Source of the DNA: Myxococcus landrumus
Lineage (GTDB): Bacteria; Myxococcota; Myxococcia; Myxococcales; Myxococcaceae
Direction of reading: 5' to 3'
DNA: 64,000 bases
Assembly (NCBI RefSeq): GCF_017301635.1
Contig: NZ_CP071091.1
Span: 9,726,501 to 9,790,500 of the forward strand
The notes under the pieces are model-generated. The model was given only the letters and a program-made list of their open reading frames with translations. It was not told the origin of the DNA and ran no database searches. This document shows positions 1 to 8,420 of this stretch, piece after piece; position 1 is the stretch's first letter; every line of letters begins with the position of its first letter. The position numbers were made by a program, and so were the translations under genes.

Positions 1-215
1 AGCTCCGTGAGCAGCTCCATCCGCGCGACAGGGGGATGTGGGAAGAACCGCCGGATGCCACGGACGACGGCCAGGAGCCAGGGAGCGCGGCCACCCACGA
101 CGTGGGCTCCGCGCTCGACCATTCCCTCGTACGTCCAGGGGCCCGCGAGGAACGCGGAGGCGAGCGCCGACGCCACGGACTGGCGGTTGCTCACCGCCGA
201 GTCTCCGAGGGCCAT
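1..215 (-). CDS. Probable reverse transcriptase family protein, N-terminal fragment (cut by left edge)
   Basis: An ATG at 213-215 on the minus strand opens a frame of 71 codons that runs off the left edge without a stop. It reads MALGDSAVSNRQSVASAL, then FLAGPWTYEGM, then a Trp/Arg-rich stretch (WLLAVVRGIRRFF). From memory, this layout (FLAGPW, 'ERG', a WL..VVR..RRFF helix) resembles the N-terminal extension of myxobacterial reverse transcriptase family proteins. No catalytic motif falls inside the window, so the assignment rests on this N-terminal resemblance only. It lies 186 bases downstream of the thiaminase-like gene on the same strand. It could instead be an unrelated hypothetical protein. 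Confidence 0.42.
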   Translation of the reverse strand, partial: MALGDSAVSNRQSVASALASAFLAGPWTYEGMVERGAHVVGGRAPWLLAVVRGIRRFFPHPPVARMELLTE

Positions 216-401
216 GCGGCGGCAGGCGCCCACCTGCCCCGTCTGGCGTGGCCCGAGTCGCGGCTTGCCGCGGACCCGGCCTCGCGTGGGGATGTGCTCC
301 TCGAGAAGACTCCCCGGGGGTACCCCGGAGAAGTAGCGGGCCGTGTCTCCACGGTCCGTCTACGCGCTGGGTTGCCTGGCCGCCGCATGGCGCGGAGCAC
401 C

Positions 402-1619
402 CTAGCGAGACTCTCGCAAGGCTTCCAGCAGCGCGGCCTGGAGCGCCTTGCGGTTCTCCGGGAATCCCTGGCTGGGGAAGGGGCGCGCACCGTCAATCAA
501 TGGCGCGAACTTGCGATACATGACGTCCGAGCGCGCGGGCTCGCGCTCGTAGAAGGCGCGGTTGGCCTGGAGGAGGTAGCGGGGCAAGGTGCCCGAGGGC
601 CCTTCACCGCTGAAGGCGATGAGGCTTCGCACCTCGGGGCGGCTGAGGAACGTGGTGAAGGCCCGCGCGTCCTGCGCGCACGTGCCGGTGCAGTTCGCGT
701 TGACCACCAGCGCATCCACGAAGACGGTGGTCGCGGAGCCCTTCCCCAGCGGCACGGAGATGACGTCTGGCAGCGCCATCCCGGGACGGGACTTCAGGAT
801 GGGCGCCAGTCGCTCCGTGTAGCCGATGAAGCCGTTGGCCTGTTCCTGGGCGAAGGCCTCCTCCGCCGCCGTGTTGTCCGCATAGGCGCCGTCGAGGCAG
901 GGATTGACGCCCGGCTCGCTCGCGCAGCTCTCGACGACCGTCTCGAAGGAGGCCAGCGCCGCGGAGTCCAGGGGCAGGGCGAGCGCGTTGGGAATCGCGC
1001 TTGCGGGGTGCGTGTCCCTCCAGGCATCCAGGTACGAGGAGGGCAGCGTCCAGCTTCCGCTGAAGTTCGCGGCCAGGGGGCGCTTCCCGGGGGCGCTGGC
1101 CCGCAGGATGTCCACCAGCGACGCGCCATCGGTCGCGGACCGGATGTTCGTCGTCCGCGAATAGACGACGTAGGTGCACAGATACGTGGGAACACCGTAG
1201 CCCGTGCCGGAGATGCGGACGGCCTCCTCTGCGGCGGGATGGAGCGTGTCCGGCTCCGGGGCCACGGGCTGAATCCAACCCTTCGACGCGAGCGAGCCGA
1301 GGATGAGCGTGTCCACCTCCACCACCTGCGCCGCCGCGGGGCCCGTGCCGAGGAGCTGGCTCAGGACGCCGTCATCCGCCAGGTCATAGGTGTCCAAGGT
1401 GGCGTCGAACACGATGTCCAGGTCGATGTCCGAATGCTCCCGCTCGAAGTCCGCCTCGAGCCGGGCCTTGAGGCTCGCGAAGCCGTCACCCACCGTGTCC
1501 GGGATGTATGGGAAGAGAACAGCCCGCACGGGGCGGGGCGGCGTGGGTTCCGGGTCCGGGGACTCCGAGCACGCCACCAGCGTGAGGGCCAGCGCGCCCA
1601 GTGAGGCTTTCCAGGTCAT
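402..1619 (-). CDS. Thiaminase I-like (thiamine pyridinylase) lipoprotein
   Basis: Predicted 405-aa lipoprotein that would cleave thiamine by exchanging its thiazole for another nucleophile, outside the cytoplasm. The start ATG at 1617-1619 has an AAGGA site about 8 bases upstream and is followed by a signal peptide with lipobox LTLVAC (Cys17). The mature part matches the periplasmic-binding-protein fold of bacterial thiaminase I: FPYIPD near the N-terminus (YPYVPD in the Paenibacillus enzyme), GVPTYLCTYVVYSR carrying the expected nucleophile Cys148, and FIGYTER carrying Glu269 where the catalytic Glu is expected. Length (about 400 aa) fits the family. No thiamine genes adjoin it, so a salvage role is unsupported; secretion suggests action on external thiamine. 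A plain solute-binding protein is the alternative, but retention of both Cys and Glu argues against it. Confidence 0.78.
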   Translation of the reverse strand: MTWKASLGALALTLVACSESPDPEPTPPRPVRAVLFPYIPDTVGDGFASLKARLEADFEREHSDIDLDIVFDATLDTYDLADDGVLSQLLGTGPAAAQVVEVDTLILGSLASKGWIQPVAPEPDTLHPAAEEAVRISGTGYGVPTYLCTYVVYSRTTNIRSATDGASLVDILRASAPGKRPLAANFSGSWTLPSSYLDAWRDTHPASAIPNALALPLDSAALASFETVVESCASEPGVNPCLDGAYADNTAAEEAFAQEQANGFIGYTERLAPILKSRPGMALPDVISVPLGKGSATTVFVDALVVNANCTGTCAQDARAFTTFLSRPEVRSLIAFSGEGPSGTLPRYLLQANRAFYEREPARSDVMYRKFAPLIDGARPFPSQGFPENRKALQAALLEALRESR

Positions 1620-1795
1620 GAAGGGTTCCTTCTGGAGAAAAAGGGCTCGCACTCTAGGGCTGGCTGGGCGGGTTTGCCGCTCTTTCTTGAGGGAGATTGT
1701 CTTTGTGCCTCGTGCCCGGCAGGCTCGTTCGGGCAGGGGCGCGAGGCGGACCTGCCGCTTGGGTTGCCGGGCATCTCCCTGAAACAGGAGTCATC

Positions 1796-2620
1796 ATGAA
1801 GCTGGTATCGAGCAGTGCCATCGTGACGGGCGCGGGACAGGGCATCGGCTTGGGAATCGCCTCGCGGCTCATGCGGGACGGCGCCAACGTGCTGCTCTTC
1901 GGGCGAACGAGGGAGAAGGTGGAGGCGGCCGCCGAGGAGCTCAACAAGGCGGCGGAGGGGCGCACGCGGGCCGTGGCCTTCGCGGGCGACGTGGTCCGGG
2001 TGGAGGACGTGGCTCGCGCCATCGAGCTCGCGACGCGTGAGTTCGGCCTCCCGGGCATCCTCGTGAACAACGCCGGGACGGCCACCTTGCGGCCGGTCCT
2101 CGAGCTGCCCGTCGAGGAGTTCGACCAGGTCATGGCCATCAACCTCAAGGGGCCTTTCCTGTTCACCCAGATGCTGGCGAAGGCGCTGGTCGCCGCGAAG
2201 CAGCCCGGCTCCATCGTCAACATCTCCTCGCTGAACCAGACCTCCGTGACGGACGGGCTCGCCCACTACTGTGCCTCCAAGGCGGCGCTGGCGAACTTCT
2301 CGAAGGTGGCGGCCTCGGAGCTGGGGCGGCACAACATCCGGGTGAATGTCGTGGCGCCGGGCGCCATCCGCACGCCGCTGGCCGAAGGGGCCGGTCTCCT
2401 CAAGGGCCCCATGGGACGCGAGTTCCTCGCCCACACGCCGCTCGGGAAGCCCTGTGGCGAGCCGGAGGACGTGGCCAAGGTCGTGTCGTTCCTGTGCAGC
2501 GACCTGGCGTCTTGGATGACCGGGGATACCCTCGCGGTGGATGGTGGCAATCACATCCGTGGGTTGCACAGCTACGCGGACACCCTGGGCCTCACCCGCG
2601 CCGTCGAGCCCTCGTTCTGA
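1796..2620 (+). CDS. SDR family NAD(P)-dependent oxidoreductase
   Basis: Classical short-chain dehydrogenase/reductase of 274 aa, presumably cytoplasmic. The start at 1796 is chosen because AACAGGAG lies just upstream and the Rossmann strand begins directly (KLVSSSAIVTG). Visible signatures are TGAGQGIG (cofactor binding, about residues 11-18), NNAG, a catalytic Ser in NISSLNQ, YCASK carrying Tyr and Lys, and a C-terminal DGG motif. Substrate cannot be told from sequence. It is divergent from the thiaminase-like gene with about 176 bases between starts, and stands alone rather than in an operon. Confidence 0.9.
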   Translation: MKLVSSSAIVTGAGQGIGLGIASRLMRDGANVLLFGRTREKVEAAAEELNKAAEGRTRAVAFAGDVVRVEDVARAIELATREFGLPGILVNNAGTATLRPVLELPVEEFDQVMAINLKGPFLFTQMLAKALVAAKQPGSIVNISSLNQTSVTDGLAHYCASKAALANFSKVAASELGRHNIRVNVVAPGAIRTPLAEGAGLLKGPMGREFLAHTPLGKPCGEPEDVAKVVSFLCSDLASWMTGDTLAVDGGNHIRGLHSYADTLGLTRAVEPSF

Positions 2621-2700
2621 GTCTGTCTTTGCCCGTCTGGGGCGAGTGAGGCGGGGTGACGTCGAGCGCGTCACCTCCGCCACGCGTGTCGCGGTGTCCG

Positions 2701-4893
2701 CTATTCGATGGGCGGCGGGCACGTCTGCGGGCAGTCGAGTCCCCAGGTGCAGCTGTCGCAAGTGAGGGGCGGCATGACGACGACGGTCCGAGGCGTCGTG
2801 GCCTGGCCGAACATCAAGGGCCCCTGGGCGAGCCTCCATTCGAACGGGTAGCTCCCGGTCAGGAACGGGGCGACGGCGGTGAAGGTGAAGGTGGCCTCTT
2901 CGCCTGGCGCGACGACCTGCGATGGCTGGAGGGGGATTCGGGCCACGCCCCAGATTTGATTCTCCGTCGGGTTTTGAGAGACCAGCTCCACGGGCATCTG
3001 CGCGCTCCAGGTCATGGTTCCGCGGTTCCTCATGCGGACGGAGAACTGGAAGGACTCGCCGTTGGCGACCGTGTCGGGGACCAGGCTCTGCGTCACGAAC
3101 TCCGCGCCGAACGCGGGAAGCTTCACGACGACCGTGAGGGTCAGCTCGTCGCCGAACGGCACGCCATTGCGATGCATGCGCCACCGGTACGTCTTGGTTC
3201 CGGGTGTCATGGGCGCCGTGAGGGTGACGGAGAAGGTCTTCTTCTGGCCCAGGAGGATGGTGTCGCCCGGGGAGAGCGTCAGGTCCTGCGCACCCTCGAG
3301 CGAGACGCCGCGCGTGGCATTGCCCAGACGCCACAGCGTGGTGCCCGTGTTGCCGACGGTCACCTCGGCGGTGAAGGTCTGCCCGGCGACCACCATGCGA
3401 TTTCGCGAGTCGGAGCGATGCTGGACCGCCCCGAGCGCGGGCGTGTCGAGGAAGGCGCCCAGGAGCTGCTGGCGGAACGGGAGGAAGGTCTCCATCAGCA
3501 GGTTGGAGAGCGTGAAGTGCGGGTCATCGGGAGGGAAGCCGGGAGCGGGCTCCTCGGTGTTGTGCGTGAAGGCGGGCCGCATGAAGGGGAAGAAGCCGAC
3601 GGAGCCACCCAGGTCCATGTTGCCGCTGAGGTTGTGACAGCCGGCGCAGGACAGGGACTGGGCGCGGGCGACGATGTGCTCGGGTTGCAGCGGGCTTCCG
3701 ATGCGCTGGAGCTCCGCGGCGATGGCGTTGGCGAAGGGGTTGCCGGGCGGGCCGACGAAGAACTCGTTGAGGTAGTTGTCCGTGGCGAAGATGCCCTCCG
3801 CGTTGCTCTGGGCCGCGTTGTAGAGGTCGGGGACCTCGTAGTTGAAGCGGTTGATGTCATCGACCGCGAGGCTCGCCACCTGGGTGATGAAGTGCTCGCG
3901 GAAGCTCACCGCGAGCGGGCTGGTGTTGAAGACGTTGAAGAAGTCTCCGCGCGGGTTGGCCTTGACGGTGACAGGCACGAAGCGCAGGTGGCAGCCGATG
4001 CCCGGGATGCACTGCTGCCGCAGCTTGAACTCGTGGAGCATCCAAGGCGAGTGCTCCCGGTCCTGGATGAACTGGTTGGTGCGAATCTGTCCCTCGCGCA
4101 TCACGTTGTTTCCGTAGTGATTGACGTGGACGACAGGGAGCTGGCCCGGGCCGATGGCATCCATGAAAAAGGACTTCACGAGTGCGCCGCGGGCGGCGGG
4201 GTCGGTGAGGGTGGAGAGGCTGGCCCAGGTCTGTGCGATGGGACGGCAGCCTTCCAGGCCCAGGTCGGTGCGGGAGTTGGGGACGACGGCCTCGAAGATG
4301 ACCAGGTTGCGGTCTCTTGGCAGGCGAGCGAAGACCATGCGGTATTCGCCGCAGTTGGCGCCGTCGGGTGGGGCGAGGTCGAAGCGGTTGAAGAGCCCGA
4401 TGAGGTGGTAGCGGTCCAGGACGGACACGGGGCCCAGGACGGCGTCGGCGCCCTCATTGGGGCGGCAGGTGTAGGGCGCGCCGTTGAGGGTGCCTCCGTT
4501 GTCGCTGCAGTGCGCGCCGTTGGGCAGGTCGGGCTGGCCCGGCGCGGGGTTCTGGGTGTCCCAGAGCTGGCGGAAGAGCTGCTCGGCGGTGAAGCCTTGG
4601 TGGTTGCCCTGCTGGGCGAGCTGGCCCATCACCATCCGGAGGTTGATGACGGAGAGGGTCTGGAAGTCGGTGATGGCGAGCGAGCGGAGCGGATCGAGCA
4701 CCGCGGCCGTGGTGGAGGGCTGGTCCGCCAGGGGGGTGGTCTGGAGCCCTCCGCGCTCCGAGTGGGGAGCTCCGGCGAGGGCGGGGTTCAGGCTCGCGAG
4801 GAGCAGTCCGGTGGCGGCGAGCCGCGAGGCGGCACGCGACCAGGAGGTGGGGCGCGGAGGTGCGGCGGTGGAGCGGGGTGGGTGATGGCGCAT
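2701..4893 (-). CDS. Secreted protein with a CXXCH motif and two C-terminal FW (NBR1-type) domains
   Basis: Predicted 730-aa exported protein. ATG at 4891-4893 places a twin-Arg/hydrophobic signal region (SWSRAASRLAATGLLLASLNPALA) near the N-terminus; a GTG 10 codons earlier is possible. The first 480 residues are of no family I recognise and hold a single heme-type motif SCAGCHNL near residue 415. Two beta-sandwich repeats follow (about 498-585 and 594-705) with GNTGTTLW...YRWRM and RNRGTMTW...FEWRL, the conserved Trp pattern of the FW domain of NBR1. The C-terminus has a short Cys cluster (CDSCTWGLDCPQTC). The substrate or partner of the FW domains is unknown. A role at the cell surface or in the periplasm is inferred from the signal peptide and the heme motif. 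Confidence 0.75.
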   Translation of the reverse strand: MRHHPPRSTAAPPRPTSWSRAASRLAATGLLLASLNPALAGAPHSERGGLQTTPLADQPSTTAAVLDPLRSLAITDFQTLSVINLRMVMGQLAQQGNHQGFTAEQLFRQLWDTQNPAPGQPDLPNGAHCSDNGGTLNGAPYTCRPNEGADAVLGPVSVLDRYHLIGLFNRFDLAPPDGANCGEYRMVFARLPRDRNLVIFEAVVPNSRTDLGLEGCRPIAQTWASLSTLTDPAARGALVKSFFMDAIGPGQLPVVHVNHYGNNVMREGQIRTNQFIQDREHSPWMLHEFKLRQQCIPGIGCHLRFVPVTVKANPRGDFFNVFNTSPLAVSFREHFITQVASLAVDDINRFNYEVPDLYNAAQSNAEGIFATDNYLNEFFVGPPGNPFANAIAAELQRIGSPLQPEHIVARAQSLSCAGCHNLSGNMDLGGSVGFFPFMRPAFTHNTEEPAPGFPPDDPHFTLSNLLMETFLPFRQQLLGAFLDTPALGAVQHRSDSRNRMVVAGQTFTAEVTVGNTGTTLWRLGNATRGVSLEGAQDLTLSPGDTILLGQKKTFSVTLTAPMTPGTKTYRWRMHRNGVPFGDELTLTVVVKLPAFGAEFVTQSLVPDTVANGESFQFSVRMRNRGTMTWSAQMPVELVSQNPTENQIWGVARIPLQPSQVVAPGEEATFTFTAVAPFLTGSYPFEWRLAQGPLMFGQATTPRTVVVMPPLTCDSCTWGLDCPQTCPPPIE

Positions 4894-5052
4894 GGCTGTG
4901 GCCTCGGGGACACCGGTGTCCACGGCCTTACGTCGCCACGGCTCGAACTGGTTGTTCGATAGTTTTTCGAGAGGCGTGTCGATCGCTCCCGGCGTTATTC
5001 GTCGCCGGATTGAAGCATCGAACGGATTTCAACGAGAGCGAGCACCCGGCCC

Positions 5053-5541
5053 ATGGCAACCGCGAAGAAGGCTGCACCCCGAAAGACGGCGGCGAAGACG
5101 AAGACCCCCGTGACGAAGAAGGTCTCCAAGTCGGGGACTGCTTCACCCAAGGCGAAGTCCGCGCCGAAGTCCGCGCCCCAGGGGGCGGTGGTGGAGGCCT
5201 TCATCGCGAAGCTCGAGTCCTGGCAGCAGGAGCTCGTGCGGGAGCTCGCCGCGCTCTTCGCGGCCGAGGCCCCCAAGGCGTCGACCTATGTGAAGTGGGG
5301 CCATCCCATCTGGGACCACGCGGGGCCCTTCGTGCTGGTGAAGCCCGCCAAGGCGCACCTGCTGATCGGCTTCTGGCGAGGCGGGCAGATGAAGGACGCG
5401 GAGGGCATTCTGGAGGGGGAGGGCACCGGGATGAGGTATCTGCGACTCCAGTCGGGCCAGCGGCCCCCCGCGTCACTCGCGTCGCTGGTTCGCCAGGCCC
5501 TGGTGCTCAATGAAAAGCACGGGGACCCGATGAAGCGCTGA
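5053..5541 (+). CDS. DUF1801 domain-containing protein
   Basis: A 162-aa protein. The first 45 residues are a Lys/Ala/Pro-rich, disordered tail (AKKAAPRKTAAKTK) resembling histone-H1-like tails of high-GC bacteria. The rest (about 50-160) fits DUF1801: a helix ending WQQELVRELAALF, then VKWGHPIWDHAGPFVLV and the hydrophobic strand HLLIGFWRGG. This fold is small and cytoplasmic with no firm biochemical role. The basic tail suggests contact with nucleic acid, but that is inference. It is monocistronic, with about 160 bases on its upstream side shared with the divergent FW-domain gene. Confidence 0.72.
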   Translation: MATAKKAAPRKTAAKTKTPVTKKVSKSGTASPKAKSAPKSAPQGAVVEAFIAKLESWQQELVRELAALFAAEAPKASTYVKWGHPIWDHAGPFVLVKPAKAHLLIGFWRGGQMKDAEGILEGEGTGMRYLRLQSGQRPPASLASLVRQALVLNEKHGDPMKR

Positions 5542-5743
5542 GTGTTATTTGTTATCGCCCCGAGTCATGACGGCACGCGCGGGGGGATGGCGCGGAGCCA
5601 TCCCAGCCAGTGCGATACTTGCTCGGGGTGTGACTCGTGCCCTAGCGTCCGAACCCGCAGGGGCGAGGCTTGTCGGGACGACCTTCGGGCTCCTGATGCG
5701 TCGCTCCAGAGATGGCGGCTCAAGACCGCACGGGAGAGACTTC

Positions 5744-6655
5744 ATGGGAGACATCCGAGTTCGCGGCGGTGCACCCAGAACGCAGTCGAGCCAGGCGCTA
5801 CAACAATCTCAGGCCACGACCCAGACGCAGGCCACGACCCAGACCCAGGCGACGACGTCCCAGGCCGTCCCCCACCAGAGCTCCGAGTTCTCGACGGCCT
5901 CGCAGCCTGTCCAGACGACCTCGCAGCCCCATGTGGCAGTGCTTCCTCGGGCGGGCGCGCCGGTCTACGGCACCCCTCGGACCTCCGTCGACGCCACGAC
6001 GAGTGTGGCGCAGGTCGCCTCCAGCCCTCGTGCCCTGACGCTCGATGACCTGCGGCCGGGGGACGTACTGCTCAAGGTGGGGGTGGAGAACACCGTCCAC
6101 AAGGTCATCAAGGCGGGACAGTCGCTCCAAGGGCTCAGCGGTTCGCAGGGGAGCAGCGAGACCGTACATGCCGCCATCTACAAGGGCGAAGGACACCTGC
6201 TCGAGGCGACAGGGGCGGGCCTGTCCAAGGCCCCCGTGGAGAAGGGCTGCACCTATCAAATCTACCGCTTCAACAACCCGGACGTCGCGGAGCGCGCGGT
6301 GGACATGGCCGAGCACCACACGGCCATGGGCGATCCAAAAATGGTGCCCGGCTACGGCGCGTATGCGACGGGGGGCGCCGCGCTCTCCGTCCTCAAGGGG
6401 CAGGGAAAGTCCGACCCCACCAAGTTCTGGAAGGGCGACGAGAAGTCCTACAAGGAACAGGAAAAGAAAGACTTCTTCTGCTCGCAGCTCGTCATCCGGG
6501 CCTACGGGGAAGGGGCGGCCATCGTCCCGGGCTCGCAGCCCATCATCCCCATGGATGGACATACGCGCAGCAGCCCCCGGATGCTGGAGCACATGCTCAA
6601 GAGCGACCCCGCCCAGTGGACGTGCGTGGGGAGCCTCAGCCTTCCGCGTGAGTGA
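5744..6655 (+). CDS. Permuted papain-fold (YiiX/NlpC-P60-like) peptidase or amidase
   Basis: A 303-aa protein started at ATG 5744, which has GGGAGAG just upstream; an in-frame ATG 65 codons earlier lacks support. Residues 20-90 are a Gln/Thr/Ser-rich linker with a QATTQT repeat. The catalytic part begins LRPGDVLLKVG, typical of permuted NlpC/P60 (YiiX, C92-type) enzymes, with probable catalytic His142 in TVHAAIY and Cys246 in FFCSQLVIRAYG. Such enzymes cleave peptide, lipid or acyl-amide bonds, and the substrate cannot be assigned. No signal peptide is seen; the disordered N-terminus could mark a protein exported by a non-Sec route. Confidence 0.72.
   Translation: MGDIRVRGGAPRTQSSQALQQSQATTQTQATTQTQATTSQAVPHQSSEFSTASQPVQTTSQPHVAVLPRAGAPVYGTPRTSVDATTSVAQVASSPRALTLDDLRPGDVLLKVGVENTVHKVIKAGQSLQGLSGSQGSSETVHAAIYKGEGHLLEATGAGLSKAPVEKGCTYQIYRFNNPDVAERAVDMAEHHTAMGDPKMVPGYGAYATGGAALSVLKGQGKSDPTKFWKGDEKSYKEQEKKDFFCSQLVIRAYGEGAAIVPGSQPIIPMDGHTRSSPRMLEHMLKSDPAQWTCVGSLSLPRE
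5812..5856 (+). repeat. Short tandem repeat encoding QATTQT units
   Basis: Near-perfect tandem copies of an 18-base unit (caggccacgacccagac and variants) encode QATTQTQATTQTQATTSQ in the linker of the papain-fold protein. Confidence 0.7.
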
Positions 6656-6766
6656 GCGCGGGATGGGAATCGCCCGCGTCGCGTCGTGACATCCTCGCGG
6701 GGGGACGAAATGGTGGAGAGGGTCGCCCGTTGTCTTGAGGCCGACCCGCCCCAAGGAGTCCCCCAC

Positions 6767-8380
6767 ATGTCACGCCGCCCGCCTCCACTCCTGCTGCTGT
6801 TGCTCCTGCCCTCCCTGGCGTTCGCCGCCCCCTCTCCGGAAGCGGAGCGCTGGTGGAGCCACGTCCGGGTGCTCGCGGACGACTCGATGGGTGGGCGGGA
6901 GACGGGCAGTGAGGGCTACAAGAAGGCCGCGAGCTATGTCGCGGAGCAGCTCGCGGCGATGGGCATCCAGCCGGGAGCCGGAGACAGCTACTTCCAGGAC
7001 GTGGAGCTGGTCTCGAAGCGGCTGGTGAACCCCCGCTCGAAGCTGGCCCTCGTGCGAGGAGGAAAGCGCATCCCGCTGACCATCGGCCGCGAGGCGTTCA
7101 TCTCGCAGCACCTGGGGGAGACGGGGCCGGTGGACGCGGCCCTGGCGTTCGTGGGGTACGGCCTCACGATTCCCGAGGCCGGGCATGACGACTTCGCGGG
7201 CATGGACCTCCAGGGCAAGGTGGCCGTGTTCCTCTATGGCGGTCCCTCCCATGTCCCCGGCGCCCTTCGGGCGCACCACAGCTCGCTCGAGGAGCGCGTG
7301 AAGGTGCTGCGGAACGCGGGCGTGGTGGGTGTCGTGGTGTTGTTCAATCCGAAGACCGATGAGATGCCCTGGGCTCGCATGGCCGGCTCCCGCTTCGAGC
7401 AGTCCATGGACTTCGCCGACCCCTCCCTGGTCGAGAGCCAGGGAATGAAGATCAGCGTCATCTTCAACTCCCAGCACGCCGAGAAGCTGTTCGTGGGCGC
7501 GCCGCACTCCTTCAAGGACGTGCTGGCGCTGGCGGATGCGAACAAGCCGCTGCCGCACTTCGAGCTGCCCACCCGACTGGAGGCCTGGTCCGAGCGCACG
7601 CAGGCGCCCGTGAAGTCCCAGAACGTCGTGGGCGTGCTCCCCGGGAGTGATGCCTCGCTCGCGAAGGAGTACGTCGTGCTCACCGCGCACCTGGACCATG
7701 TCGGCACCTGTGCCCCGGTCAAGGGGGATGCCATCTGCAATGGCGCCATGGACAACGCGACGGGCGTGGCGGCGGTGCTGGAAGTGGCTCGGGCGCTCCA
7801 GGCGGCGAAGCCGAAGCGCTCCATCCTGTTCCTGCTGGTGACGGCGGAGGAGAAGGGGCTGTTGGGGTCTCGCTACTTCGCCGCGAGGCCGACGGTGCCC
7901 CTGTCCTCCCTCGTGGCCAATCTCAACATGGACATGTTCATGCCGCTGGTCCCGCTCACCCACATGGTGGCGTTCGGCCAGGACGAGTCCACGCTGGAAG
8001 CGTCGCTCCTGGAGGTGGCCACCTCCCATGGCGTGAAGCTGGTCCCGGACCCCGAGCCGGACCGCATGATGTTCATCCGCAGCGACCAGTACTCCTTCGT
8101 CCGCAAGGGCGTGCCGGCCCTGTTCTTCAAGTTCAGCCCCGTGCCGGGCTCGGCCCAGGAGCGCACGTTCAAGGAGTGGTTCTCGAAGTACTACCACGCA
8201 CCCGCGGATGACCTGCGTCAGCCGATGGACCGCGAGGGCGCCGCGAAGTTCGTCAAGCTGCTGTCGGACTACTCCCTCGTCGTGGCCAACACCCCGGAGC
8301 GTCCGCGCTGGAAGGACACCAGCTTCTTCCGCAGGTTCGCGACGCCGCCGGTGGAAGCGGCCCGGCAGGGGACTCCGTAG
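6767..8380 (+). CDS. Secreted M28-family zinc aminopeptidase with PA domain
   Basis: A 537-aa exported metallopeptidase. The start at 6767 has AAGGAG eight bases upstream and begins a Sec signal (MSRRPPPLLLLLLLPSLAFAAP). A protease-associated insert occupies roughly residues 110-270 (GKVAVFLYGG, GVVGVVVLF). The M28 catalytic core follows with metal ligands and catalytic residues in order: AHLDHVG (His), GAMDNATG (Asp), VTAEEKGLLG (catalytic Glu plus ligand Glu), NLNMDMF (Asp) and YHAPADD (His). All expected residues are present, so activity is likely; it would trim N-terminal residues from peptides outside the cell, useful to a predator. It ends 40 bases from the convergent alpha/beta hydrolase gene. 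Confidence 0.9.
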   Translation: MSRRPPPLLLLLLLPSLAFAAPSPEAERWWSHVRVLADDSMGGRETGSEGYKKAASYVAEQLAAMGIQPGAGDSYFQDVELVSKRLVNPRSKLALVRGGKRIPLTIGREAFISQHLGETGPVDAALAFVGYGLTIPEAGHDDFAGMDLQGKVAVFLYGGPSHVPGALRAHHSSLEERVKVLRNAGVVGVVVLFNPKTDEMPWARMAGSRFEQSMDFADPSLVESQGMKISVIFNSQHAEKLFVGAPHSFKDVLALADANKPLPHFELPTRLEAWSERTQAPVKSQNVVGVLPGSDASLAKEYVVLTAHLDHVGTCAPVKGDAICNGAMDNATGVAAVLEVARALQAAKPKRSILFLLVTAEEKGLLGSRYFAARPTVPLSSLVANLNMDMFMPLVPLTHMVAFGQDESTLEASLLEVATSHGVKLVPDPEPDRMMFIRSDQYSFVRKGVPALFFKFSPVPGSAQERTFKEWFSKYYHAPADDLRQPMDREGAAKFVKLLSDYSLVVANTPERPRWKDTSFFRRFATPPVEAARQGTP

Positions 8381-8420
8381 TCCGACGCCGACGAAGTGAC
8401 GGAAGCCCGGTGGGCGCGGG

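Noticed and set aside
2656..4962. Plus-strand open frame of 768 codons
   Set aside because: Antisense of the FW-domain gene; no motif or signal peptide.
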